Positions 53,832 to 60,568 of a DNA stretch of 64,000 bases are shown here, piece by piece (position 1 is the first letter of the stretch; the number at the start of each line of letters is the position of its first letter). The stretch covers positions 124,001 to 188,000 of the forward strand of contig NZ_SBLC01000001.1 of NCBI RefSeq assembly GCF_004054105.1, given 5' to 3'. The translations under genes and the position numbers were made by a program. The notes beneath the pieces are model-generated. The model did no database searches, was not told the DNA's origin, and was given only the letters and a program-made list of their open reading frames with translations. The DNA is from Falsigemmobacter intermedius (GTDB lineage: Bacteria; Pseudomonadota; Alphaproteobacteria; Rhodobacterales; Rhodobacteraceae).

Positions 53832-55217
53832 ATGCTGAACAGCCTTTCCGGGCGGTTCCTCGGCCTGACCCTGACCTTTGTGCTCCTGGCAGAGGCGCTG
53901 ATTTTTCTGCCGTCCGTCGCGGGTTTCCGCGAGGACTGGATGAAGCAGCGCCTTGATAAGGCTCAGATTGCTGCGCTTGCGCGGCTGACGACGGACGGAC
54001 CGGTGGATGAAAATCTGGAAGCCGAACTGCTGGCGAATGCCGGTGTGTTCAACGTCGTTCTGCGGCGCGATGAGGCGCGGCAACTGATCCTTTCTTCCCC
54101 CATACCGGCGCCGGTTGCAGCGACCTATGACCTGCGCTTCGCGGGGGTCTGGGATCTGGTGCGCGATGCACTGGCTGCGATGCTCGGTCGCGGGAATGAC
54201 GTGATCCGGATCATCGGCACGCCGTCAAATGACGCGGGCCTTCTGATCGAGGTGACGACACAAAGTGCGCCTCTGCGCGAAGCGCTGCTGGAATCAGGTC
54301 TGCGCACTCTTTTCACCTCGGCATTGATCGTCGCCGCAACGGCGCTTTTGTTGTTCATGGCGGTGCATGCGCTGATGGTGCGCCCCATTGGCCGGGTGGT
54401 CGATCATATCAAAGCCTATGCGGCCTCGCCCGAAGACGCGCATCTGGTCATCACGCCCACCTCCCGTCTGCGAGAGCTGCGGGAGGCAGAGGAGGCGCTG
54501 CAGTCCATGCAGACCCGCCTGACCGGTGCCCTGCGTCAGAAAGAGCGGCTGGCCCAGCTGGGGGCAGGGGTCGCCAAGATCAGCCATGATCTGCGCAATA
54601 TCCTCGCCTCGGCACAGCTTTTCGCCGATCGCCTGGAGAGCAGCGAGGACCCCAAGGTCGCCCGCATGGCACCGAAGCTGCTGAACTCAATCTCCAGGGC
54701 GGTCACTCTGTGTGAAACCACCCTTTCCTTCGGCAAGGCGGACGAAGCAGAGCCGCGGCTTGCCCCGCTGCGGCTCCAGCCCCTTGTGGAGGAGGTGCTG
54801 AGTGGTGAGGGCCTCGACACGCCAGGTCAGGTTGCAGCTATTGTCGATCTTCCGGCGGATCTGACCATCGAAGCGGATGGCGAGCAGATTTACCGCGTCT
54901 TTGCGAACCTGATCCGCAACGCCCGTCAGGCCATTGAGGCGACCGGGCAGGGCGGTGAAATTGAAATCAGCGGTGCGGAAGATGACAGCAGCGTCTGGAT
55001 CCGCGTCGGCGACACCGGTCCCGGTCTTCCGAAAAAGGCGCGTGAGAACCTGTTCGCGGCCTTTCAGGGCAGCTCCCGCAAGGGCGGAACGGGACTCGGT
55101 CTGGTGATCGCCTCAGAGCTTGTTCGCGGGCATGGCGGCAGCCTTGAGCTGTTGCGCAGCGATGCCGATGGAACAGAGTTCCTGATAACTCTGCCGGGAG
55201 TCAGGAAAATTTCGTGA
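53832..55217 (+). CDS. sensor histidine kinase
   Basis: 461 residues. Two membrane segments (about 7-27 and 160-182) flank a periplasmic sensor domain of about 130 residues with no recognised fold. A HAMP-like linker (MVRPIGRVVDHIKAYAASPE) leads to the dimerisation domain with the phosphoacceptor in KISHDLRN (His252) and the ATPase domain: N box NLIRNARQAIE, G1 DTGPGLPK, G2 GTGLGL. The DHp motif HDLRN is less usual than HELRT. No response regulator lies beside it, so it is an orphan here. A CGCCAGGT word at 54820 is the rightmost in the window. Confidence 0.92.
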   Translation: MLNSLSGRFLGLTLTFVLLAEALIFLPSVAGFREDWMKQRLDKAQIAALARLTTDGPVDENLEAELLANAGVFNVVLRRDEARQLILSSPIPAPVAATYDLRFAGVWDLVRDALAAMLGRGNDVIRIIGTPSNDAGLLIEVTTQSAPLREALLESGLRTLFTSALIVAATALLLFMAVHALMVRPIGRVVDHIKAYAASPEDAHLVITPTSRLRELREAEEALQSMQTRLTGALRQKERLAQLGAGVAKISHDLRNILASAQLFADRLESSEDPKVARMAPKLLNSISRAVTLCETTLSFGKADEAEPRLAPLRLQPLVEEVLSGEGLDTPGQVAAIVDLPADLTIEADGEQIYRVFANLIRNARQAIEATGQGGEIEISGAEDDSSVWIRVGDTGPGLPKKARENLFAAFQGSSRKGGTGLGLVIASELVRGHGGSLELLRSDADGTEFLITLPGVRKIS

Positions 55218-55244
55218 CCTGCTCAAAATTCTGCGCTTTCCCTC

Positions 55245-55273
55245 TTGCGGCCTGGTCCACTGACGGCTAGATA
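55245..55273 (+). promoter_or_regulatory. promoter of tRNA-Arg copy 1
   Basis: TTGCGG (55245-55250), 17 bases, TAGATA (55268-55273); tRNA starts 18 bases on. Copies 2 and 3 have TTGCGG-17-TAGAGA at 55456-55484 and 55666-55694, inside the repeat units. Confidence 0.6.
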
Positions 55274-55291
55274 CCGCCTCACGAAGACAGC

Positions 55292-55368
55292 GCGCCCGTA
55301 GCTCAGCTGGATAGAGCACCAGACTACGAATCTGGGGGTCAGAGGTTCGAATCCTTTCGGGCGCGCCA
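55292..55368 (+). tRNA. tRNA-Arg(ACG), copy 1
   Basis: 77 bases. Acceptor GCGCCCG / CGGGCGC, D arm GCTCAGCTGGATAGAGC, anticodon arm CCAGA-CTACGAA-TCTGG with anticodon ACG, T arm with GGTTCGAATCC, G discriminator, encoded CCA. ACG is the arginine isoacceptor that becomes ICG and reads CGU/CGC/CGA. Own promoter upstream and terminator downstream. Confidence 0.97.
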
Positions 55369-55381
55369 CTTCTTCGGATCA

Positions 55382-55409
55382 AAAAGCCGCGGTTCGCCGC
55401 GGCTTTTTT
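55382..55409 (+). terminator. terminator of tRNA-Arg copy 1
   Basis: AAAAGCCGCGG / CCGCGGCTTTT, TTCG loop, T-run. 11-bp stem. Repeated at 55592 and 55803. Confidence 0.9.
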
Positions 55410-55501
55410 GTTTTGCTCCGCAGACTTCTTATCGCAGGAATTCGCAGATCGCCCCTTGCGGTGGCTGCGTGGTCAGGTTAGAGAAGCCACACGAAGACAG
55501 C

Positions 55502-55578
55502 GCGCCCGTAGCTCAGCTGGATAGAGCACCAGACTACGAATCTGGGGGTCAGAGGTTCGAATCCTTTCGGGCGCGCCA
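55502..55578 (+). tRNA. tRNA-Arg(ACG), copy 2
   Basis: Identical in all 77 bases to copy 1, 210 bases downstream, with the same terminator and its own TTGCGG/TAGAGA promoter. Confidence 0.97.
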
Positions 55579-55591
55579 CTTCTTCGGATCA

Positions 55592-55619
55592 AAAAGCCGC
55601 GGTTCGCCGCGGCTTTTTT
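55592..55619 (+). terminator. terminator of tRNA-Arg copy 2
   Basis: Same 11-bp hairpin and T-run as after copy 1. Confidence 0.9.
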
Positions 55620-55711
55620 GTTTTGCTCCGCAGACTTCTTATCGCAGGAATTCGCAGATCGCCCCTTGCGGTGGCTGCGTGGTCAGGTTAGAGAAGCCAC
55701 ACGAAGACAGC

Positions 55712-55788
55712 GCGCCCGTAGCTCAGCTGGATAGAGCACCAGACTACGAATCTGGGGGTCAGAGGTTCGAATCCTTTCGGGCGCGCCA
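55712..55788 (+). tRNA. tRNA-Arg(ACG), copy 3
   Basis: Identical in all 77 bases to copies 1 and 2. The downstream sequence diverges after the terminator, where the nuclease gene begins on the other strand. Confidence 0.97.
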
Positions 55789-55802
55789 CTTCTTCGGATC
55801 AA

Positions 55803-55829
55803 AAAAGCCGCGGTTCGCCGCGGCTTTTT
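55803..55829. terminator. terminator of tRNA-Arg copy 3 and of convergent nuclease gene
   Basis: AAAAGCCGCGG / CCGCGGCTTTT with TTCG loop, A-run on the left and T-run on the right. It can stop the tRNA transcript and, on the minus strand, the nuclease gene that ends at 55835. Confidence 0.88.
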
Positions 55830-55834
55830 GCATG

Positions 55835-56461
55835 TCAGCCCTGTGGTTCACGAACACCTTTGCGCCAGTCGGCCGGCAGGATGAATTCTCCCGCCCAGAT
55901 CCCACGGCGGGCAGCTTTGGCCCGCGCCTCATGCGCGACATAATCGCGGCCGTACTGCGGAGCGGCCACCGCATGGCCTTCTTCGACCAGCCAGGCATTC
56001 AGATTGAGATCGCCCTGAAAGCAACGCCCGACGATCCGCCCATAGCGGTCGCGCCCTGTCTCTTCGCAGCGCACCGTACGGCGCTCTGTCCGGTTTTGCA
56101 GCGCAAGGGCCGCCGCCTGCCCGCAACGCCACTCCACGCCGCCTTTCCAGCAGCGCTGCGCGGATTCCGGGGCATCAATGGCATGCAGCCTGATGCGTTG
56201 CTTATGAATGTCGATGGTATCTCCGTCGATGACCGTCGCAATCCCCTGCAGGCCCGGGGCCTGTGGCTGGAGAGTGTCTGGCAGGTGTTTTTGCAGTTCC
56301 TGAGCGGCACGGCCCTTCAGGCCCTGGAAGGCCTCATCGAAATTTTTGGGCAGTTTCAGGTCGGGCAGGGCGAAAAACAGCCCCGCCATCCCGATTGCGG
56401 CCGCCCAGACAAGTGGTCCCGCCCGAAGGCGGCGGTTCAGATGACGTTTAAGCTTCTTCAT
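55835..56461 (-). CDS. thermonuclease (SNase) family protein with N-terminal membrane anchor
   Basis: 208 residues. A basic N-terminus and one hydrophobic segment (about 15-33, GPLVWAAAIGMAGLFFALPD) suggest membrane anchoring or export. The SNase domain spans about 72-190: GIATVIDGDTIDI, QRIRLHAIDAPE (first catalytic Arg/Asp/Glu region), DRYGRIVGRC (second Arg), LNAWLVEEGHAVA, and ARAKAARRGIWAGEFILPADW. It should hydrolyse nucleic acids in a Ca-dependent manner. Downstream of the gene lie the tRNA-Arg repeats; upstream is an AT-rich gap. No partner genes. Confidence 0.9.
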   Translation of the reverse strand: MKKLKRHLNRRLRAGPLVWAAAIGMAGLFFALPDLKLPKNFDEAFQGLKGRAAQELQKHLPDTLQPQAPGLQGIATVIDGDTIDIHKQRIRLHAIDAPESAQRCWKGGVEWRCGQAAALALQNRTERRTVRCEETGRDRYGRIVGRCFQGDLNLNAWLVEEGHAVAAPQYGRDYVAHEARAKAARRGIWAGEFILPADWRKGVREPQG

Positions 56462-57190
56462 GCCTCCGCTTAACGCAGGGCGAGCAAAGCTTTCCAGCCG
56501 CAGGTCTGATAATCGTTAATAAATTGCTAACAGATCTGTGACGGCCGGGTCGTGGGGAAGAGAGCTAATTGAGAAATATATTAAATTTTCTTTATATGAT
56601 CATTAATAGTAGATTATGACTGTTTAATAATAACCGTCATCTATTGGTCTTAAGGGGCGCAGCCCTGACCGCTCAACTCTCAGGCTGCCTCAGAACTTAG
56701 GTAAAAAGCTGTGACTATCGCCCTCTGCCGGAGAGCCCGGATCTGATGCCCATCAGATCCGGGATGTTGATCGCACGGGTAAAGCGATGTGCGGGGCGGT
56801 GACGGACCTATTCCAGCGCGGCTGGTGTAAGTGAAGCAAGCAACATCCGGACGCGCGGCTTTGTCTTTTTGCCATGCTCTCGCGTTATTCGCCGGAAACC
56901 ATTCCTCAAAGAATCTGCAGCCGTCTGGCCGACCAGTTGCCTCCCGAAAGTGAGCGACCATGAGTATCTGCACTCTGAGTGCACGGCTTATCCGATCCTT
57001 ATGGGAGCGGCAGCCAGAAGGTTATATGGTCCTGCATACCCATAATTACGATATTAAGTTGTAATCATAATTAAGTTATTTTGATAAAATAAAGAATCCA
57101 GACCAGTCCCGCCGGTCTGAAGTCAATTTAATTTTTCACAGAAAATCTGCCTTAAGGGCAGGGGCACAACGCAGCGGCCCGGAAACGACA
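56462..57190. other. gene-free AT-rich gap
   Basis: About 730 bases between the nuclease and the first tRNA-Lys terminator. Two strongly AT-rich blocks (about 56510-56640 and 57040-57130) surround a GC-normal middle that holds a perfect palindrome at 56736-56763. A 97-residue reading frame on the minus strand (56680-56973) lacks a ribosome site and family resemblance, and I do not call it. A CtrA-like TTAA-N7-CTAAC lies at 56516-56531. Confidence 0.65.
56736..56763. repeat. perfect 28-bp palindrome
   Basis: CCCGGATCTGATG (56736-56748), CC, CATCAGATCCGGG (56751-56763): 13-bp perfect arms. It is not followed by a T-run on either strand, so it is not a simple intrinsic terminator. Confidence 0.9.
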
Positions 57191-57218
57191 AAAGCCGCAG
57201 CAATAATGCTGCGGCTTT
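57191..57218 (-). terminator. terminator of tRNA-Lys copy 2
   Basis: AAAGCCGCAGCA / TGCTGCGGCTTT with an ATAA loop; T-run on the minus strand 9 bases beyond the CCA end. Confidence 0.9.
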
Positions 57219-57226
57219 TTGTAAAG

Positions 57227-57302
57227 TGGTGAGCCCGACAGGATTCGAACCTGTGACCCACTGATTAAAAGTCAGTTGCTCTACCAACTGAGCTACGGGC
57301 CC
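57227..57302 (-). tRNA. tRNA-Lys(TTT)
   Basis: 76 bases on the minus strand: acceptor GGGCCCG / CGGGCTC, D arm GCTCAGTTGGTAGAGC, anticodon arm ACTGA-CTTTTAA-TCAGT (anticodon TTT), T arm GGTTCGAATCC, encoded CCA. Promoter TTGACC-17-TAGATC at 57345-57317. Confidence 0.97.
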
Positions 57303-57316
57303 ACTTTGTAAGCGTT

Positions 57317-57345
57317 GATCTACAGCTTGTTACGGCTAAGGTCAA
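57317..57345 (-). promoter_or_regulatory. promoter of downstream tRNA-Lys gene
   Basis: Minus strand TTGACC (57345-57340), 17 bases, TAGATC (57322-57317). The same boxes and spacing precede the other tRNA-Lys. Confidence 0.65.
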
Positions 57346-57411
57346 GCGCTGCTTCAACTTTTTCCCTGCGACAAACGTGCCGATCGGAAAAAAGGTTCCA
57401 CGTAAAATGAC

Positions 57412-57441
57412 AAAAGCCGCAGCAAAAATGCTGCGGCTTTT
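57412..57441 (-). terminator. terminator of tRNA-Lys copy 1
   Basis: AAAAGCCGCAGCA / TGCTGCGGCTTTT, 13-bp stem, 4-base loop, nearly the same as the hairpin after the other copy. Confidence 0.9.
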
Positions 57442-57449
57442 TGTATAAG

Positions 57450-57525
57450 TGGTGAGCCCGACAGGATTCGAACCTGTGACCCACTGATTAAAAGTCAGTT
57501 GCTCTACCAACTGAGCTACGGGCCC
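57450..57525 (-). tRNA. tRNA-Lys(TTT)
   Basis: Same 76-base sequence as the copy at 57227-57302, 223 bases away, with its own promoter and terminator. Confidence 0.97.
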
Positions 57526-57543
57526 ACCGTTTCGGTGAGGGGT

Positions 57544-57572
57544 GATCTATAGTCGGGGTCGGGTGCGGTCAA
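57544..57572 (-). promoter_or_regulatory. promoter of upstream tRNA-Lys gene
   Basis: Minus strand TTGACC (57572-57567), 17 bases, TAGATC (57549-57544). With the tRNA-Arg -10 TAGATA this suggests TAGAT(A/C) as a preferred stable-RNA -10 box. Confidence 0.65.
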
Positions 57573-57634
57573 CCCGCAAAAAGGAAAATTCCTTCCTACT
57601 GGTGAAAAAAATGCGATGGCCCTATATGCGCCCC

Positions 57635-58462
57635 ATGGAAAACAGCGCACCCGCCCCCTTCACCTTTATGAAGATGCACGGACTCGGCAACGATTTCGTG
57701 GTGATTGACCGCCGTCAGGGCGGCCCTGAACTGACGACCGCCCTCGTTCGGGCGATCGGTGATCGTCACACCGGTGTGGGCTTTGACCAGCTGGCCACCA
57801 TCGATCCCGATGAGGAGGCTCTCGCGCGACTGACCTTCTGGAACTCTGACGGCTCTCTCTCCGGCGCCTGTGGCAATGCCACACGCTGCATCGCGCGCCA
57901 TCTCATCAATGAGACCGGGCTTAAAAGCTTCAACCTGCGGACCGAGCGCGGTTTTCTCGCCTGCGAAGACGCGGGCGACGGTCTGACGCGGGTGAATATG
58001 GGGGCGCCCCTGACCGAGTGGCAGGATATCCCCCTCAGCCATGCCATGGAGACCCTTCACCTCGACATCCCCGGTGACCCGGTCGCCACCGGCATGGGCA
58101 ACCCGCATCTGACCTTCTTTGTTGACGATGCAGAAACCGTTGATCTTGCAGGTCTTGGAGCAAAGTTCGAACATCACCCCTTCTACCCGCAGCGCACCAA
58201 TGTTGAGTTCGTTCAGGTCCTCGGCCCCAATGCCATCCGCCTGAAGATCTGGGAGCGCGGCGCGGGCATCACGCTTGCCTCGGGCACCTGCTCCTGTGCA
58301 GCGGCTGTGGCTGCGGCACGACGTGGCCTTACAGAGCGGCGCGTAACCGTTTATGTCGATGGCGGTCAGATCGGCATCGACTGGCGCGACGACGGGGTCT
58401 GGATGACGGCCCCCACGGCACATGTCTTTACCGCAACCTTTACTCCGGACTTTCTGTCATGA
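57635..58462 (+). CDS. dapF: diaminopimelate epimerase
   Basis: 275 residues. Converts LL- to meso-diaminopimelate for lysine and peptidoglycan. Both catalytic cysteines are present: GACGNATRC (about residue 75) and SGTCSCAAAVAAARRG (about 220). Other motifs: MKMHGLGNDFVVID at the start and GMGNPHLTFFV. ATG 57635 gives the family N-terminus; ATGs at 57611 and 57626 are in frame but add unrelated residues. It overlaps mtaB by four bases. Confidence 0.97.
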   Translation: MENSAPAPFTFMKMHGLGNDFVVIDRRQGGPELTTALVRAIGDRHTGVGFDQLATIDPDEEALARLTFWNSDGSLSGACGNATRCIARHLINETGLKSFNLRTERGFLACEDAGDGLTRVNMGAPLTEWQDIPLSHAMETLHLDIPGDPVATGMGNPHLTFFVDDAETVDLAGLGAKFEHHPFYPQRTNVEFVQVLGPNAIRLKIWERGAGITLASGTCSCAAAVAAARRGLTERRVTVYVDGGQIGIDWRDDGVWMTAPTAHVFTATFTPDFLS

Positions 58463-59727
58463 GCGTTCCTGTCTTTCATACCCTCGGCTGCCGGCTGAAT
58501 GCCTATGAGTCTGAGGCCATGAAAGAACTGGCCGAACAGGCCGGGGTCAAAGGCGCGCATGTCGTCAATACCTGCGCCGTGACCGCAGAAGCCGTGCGCA
58601 AAGCCCGCCAGGAAATCCGCCGCATCCGTCGCGAAAACCCCGACGCGCCCATCATCGTCACCGGCTGTGCCGCCCAGACAGAGCCTGAGACCTTCGCCAA
58701 TATGCCCGAGGTCACCCGCGTCATCGGCAATACCGAGAAGATGCAGGCCTCGACCTGGAACGCCATGGTCCCCGATCTCATCGGCGAGACCGAGCGGGTG
58801 CAGGTCGACGATATCATGTCGGTCAAAGAAACGGCAGGCCATCTCATTGACGGCTTCGGCCGACACCGCGCCTATGTCCAGGTGCAGAACGGCTGCGATC
58901 ACCGCTGCACCTTCTGCATCATCCCCTTCGGTCGCGGTAACTCCCGTTCGGTCCCGGCAGGGGTGGTCATCGACCAGATCAAACGCCTGGTGGACCGTGG
59001 ATTCCTTGAGGTGGTGCTGACCGGCGTCGATCTCACCTCCTGGGGTGCCGATCTGCCCGGAGAGCCGCGCCTCGGCGATCTGGTCATGCGCATTCTGAAA
59101 CTCATCCCCGATCTGCCGCGTCTGCGGATCTCCTCGATCGACTCGATCGAGGCCGATGAGAACCTCATGCAGGCCATCGCCACTGAGCCGCGCCTGATGC
59201 CGCATCTGCATCTCTCGCTTCAGCATGGCGACAATATGATCCTCAAGCGGATGAAGCGTCGCCATCTGCGCGACGATGCGATCCGTTTTTGCGAAGAGGC
59301 GCGCTCGCTGCGCCCGGATATCGTCTTCGGCGCGGATATCATCGCAGGCTTCCCGACCGAGACCGAAGAGATGTTTGACAACTCTCTGCGCCTCGTCGAT
59401 GACTGCGGTCTGACCTTCCTGCATGTCTTCCCCTACAGCCCGCGCAAAGGCACGCCCGCCGCGCGGATGCCCCAGGTCAAAGGCCCCTTCATCAAGGACC
59501 GCGCCGCCCGCCTGCGCGCCAAAGGTGACCAGGCCCTTGAAGCGCATCTTGCGTCGCAACAGGGTGTTATCCACCAGATCCTGATGGAATCCGCACAGCT
59601 TGGCCGCACGGGCCAGTTCACGGAAGTCAACTTCAGCATGCCGCAACCCGAGGGGCAGATCGTGACCGCGAAGATTACCGGACGCGCCGGCTCTGCCCTC
59701 ACGGCCGATCAGGCTTTGGCTTTTTAA
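58459..59727 (+). CDS. mtaB: tRNA t6A37 methylthiotransferase MtaB
   Basis: 422 residues. Converts t6A37 of tRNA to ms2t6A with two iron-sulfur clusters. N-terminal domain: FHTLGCRLNAYESEAMKELA, VVNTCAVTAEAVRKARQEIR, VTGCAAQTEPE (three Cys for the first cluster). Radical SAM motif CDHRCTFC in VQNGCDHRCTFCIIPFGRG. GVDLTSWG, SSIDSIEADE and HLSLQHGDNMILKRMKRRH follow. The MtaB rather than MiaB or RimO assignment is by length and motifs and is fairly secure. Coupled to dapF. Confidence 0.92.
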   Translation: MSVPVFHTLGCRLNAYESEAMKELAEQAGVKGAHVVNTCAVTAEAVRKARQEIRRIRRENPDAPIIVTGCAAQTEPETFANMPEVTRVIGNTEKMQASTWNAMVPDLIGETERVQVDDIMSVKETAGHLIDGFGRHRAYVQVQNGCDHRCTFCIIPFGRGNSRSVPAGVVIDQIKRLVDRGFLEVVLTGVDLTSWGADLPGEPRLGDLVMRILKLIPDLPRLRISSIDSIEADENLMQAIATEPRLMPHLHLSLQHGDNMILKRMKRRHLRDDAIRFCEEARSLRPDIVFGADIIAGFPTETEEMFDNSLRLVDDCGLTFLHVFPYSPRKGTPAARMPQVKGPFIKDRAARLRAKGDQALEAHLASQQGVIHQILMESAQLGRTGQFTEVNFSMPQPEGQIVTAKITGRAGSALTADQALAF

Positions 59728-59735
59728 AATACTCT

Positions 59736-59764
59736 GCGGGGGTCCGGGGGCGCAAAGCCCCCGG
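59736..59764. repeat. GC-rich palindromic intergenic element (short form)
   Basis: CCGGGGGC-GCAAA-GCCCCCGG hairpin preceded by GCGGGGGT. It resembles the element at 13918-13984 and may terminate mtaB. Confidence 0.6.
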
Positions 59765-59801
59765 GGCTTCAAACTAAAACAGGGCCTCTCCCCTGTTTCC
59801 C

Positions 59802-59830
59802 TTGCAATTAAGCCATTCCGCCGCTATATC
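59802..59830 (+). promoter_or_regulatory. promoter of rimP-nusA-infB operon
   Basis: TTGCAA (59802-59807), 17 bases, TATATC (59825-59830). Good matches at both boxes. Predicted transcript start about 59837, leaving a leader of about 90 bases before rimP. Confidence 0.65.
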
Positions 59831-59865
59831 CTCTTCAACAGCGGCGTCGTCGGGGTCCAAACCTG

Positions 59866-59934
59866 ATGACCCACCGGAATATGCACACGGGCCGCTATGG
59901 CCCGTTTTTTGTTTTGGGGGTTCCCCATGTCTGA
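59866..59934 (+). other. leader hairpin and possible 22-codon upstream frame before rimP
   Basis: The leader holds CGGGCC / GGCCCG (59888-59904) followed by six Ts (59905-59910), a typical intrinsic terminator placed before the operon, so attenuation is possible. A short frame starts at ATG 59866 ([20 protein letters not shown]...) and ends at the TGA overlapping the first codons of rimP; it has no clear ribosome site. Translation of it would cross the hairpin. Confidence 0.4.
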
Positions 59935-60556
59935 CCTGATTGCCAAAACCGCCATCGACCAGCGCCTCGCCGCTCTGGTGACCCCTGCCATCGAGGATCT
60001 GGGGTATGAGCTGGTGCGCATCCGCCTTATGGGTGGAAAAACGCGTATCCTGCAAATCATGGCAGATCGCCCGGAAGGCGGCATCAACGTGGATGACTGC
60101 GCGAAAATTTCGACCGCAGTCTCGGCGGTTCTCGATGTCGAGGATCCGATTGAAGATAACTACACCCTTGAGGTGTCGTCGCCCGGGATTGACCGGCCGC
60201 TGACGCGCCTGAAGGACTTTGATATGTGGAACGGCTATGAGGCCCGGGTGGAAACCACCGAGCTGATTGACGGCCGTCGCCGCTTCAAGGGCTTCATTGC
60301 CGGCACTGAGGGCGATGAGGTTCTCATCACCCTCGATGAGGGTGGTGAAGAGGTTACCATTGGTCTGCAGTTTGAATGGCTCTCCGATGCCAAGCTCATC
60401 CTCACCGATGAGCTGATCGCTGAGATGCTGCGCCAGCGCAAAGAATCCGGTGCCTTTGATGGCGCGGACGTCGACGAATCCGGCTTCGAAGACATCGAGA
60501 CGGAAGATCACGAAGATGATGACGGGGAAGAAACCCCGGCACCGACCCGGCACTGA
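59927..60556 (+). CDS. rimP: ribosome maturation factor RimP
   Basis: 209 residues. Needed for 30S maturation. N-terminal domain [60 protein letters not shown], then a C-terminal SH3-like beta barrel; the last 40 residues are acidic ([12 protein letters not shown]). ATG 59927 is preferred over 59897 since [18 protein letters not shown] is the family start. nusA starts 12 bases on. Confidence 0.96.
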   Translation: MSDLIAKTAIDQRLAALVTPAIEDLGYELVRIRLMGGKTRILQIMADRPEGGINVDDCAKISTAVSAVLDVEDPIEDNYTLEVSSPGIDRPLTRLKDFDMWNGYEARVETTELIDGRRRFKGFIAGTEGDEVLITLDEGGEEVTIGLQFEWLSDAKLILTDELIAEMLRQRKESGAFDGADVDESGFEDIETEDHEDDDGEETPAPTRH

Positions 60557-60568
60557 CAGGAGCCCGCA

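Larger units (their letters stand above)
11941..54827. repeat. dispersed octamer CGCCAGGT (usually +Y), clustered
   Basis: By eye I count about 44 copies. Forward-strand starts: 11941, 16425, 16632, 18425, 18716, 19020, 21047, 24253, 25894, 26628, 26653, 27878, 29269, 36460, 39935, 43189, 43296, 45881, 46902, 47662, 51785, 52618, 53184, 54820. Copies read as ACCTGGCG start at 12086, 12597, 17165, 17672, 17892, 18262, 18476, 18689, 19064, 22998, 32394, 32922, 33243, 36630, 37794, 42785, 45055, 46199, 47505, 47607. In all but three the ninth base is a pyrimidine. None is seen in 1-11940 or 54828-64000. Base composition alone would predict about four in the whole window. Function unknown. Confidence 0.75.
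55281..55828 (+). repeat. 210-bp tandem repeat, two full copies and one partial
   Basis: Units 55281-55490 and 55491-55700 appear identical base for base; a third begins at 55701 and stays identical to about 55805, then with a one-base insertion to about 55828. Each full unit carries a tRNA-Arg(ACG), a terminator, and the promoter for the next copy. Confidence 0.95.

Noticed and set aside
11941-54827. CGCCAGGT as a Chi- or KOPS-type strand-polar signal
   Set aside because: Orientation is balanced (about 24 to 20) on both sides of the probable origin, so it does not mark replichore direction.
11941-54827. CGCCAGGT explained purely by codon bias (Asp/Asn-Leu-Ala, Arg-Gln-Val)
   Set aside because: Some copies fit that, but others use rare AGG, CCA and CCT codons or lie in intergenic DNA, and equally GC-rich genes in the flanks have none.
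55469-55790. Long plus-strand reading frame through the tRNA-Arg repeats with VAQLDRAPDYESGGQRFES
   Set aside because: This is the familiar false translation of a tRNA gene; the frame follows the tandem tRNAs and has no ribosome site.
56680-56973. 97-codon minus-strand frame in the AT-rich gap
   Set aside because: No Shine-Dalgarno, irregular codon use, no recognisable domain; it also crosses the perfect palindrome. Could be a degraded gene, but I cannot support it.
57265-57510. 81-residue minus-strand frame containing WARSSVGRATDF
   Set aside because: Another false translation across a tRNA-Lys gene.
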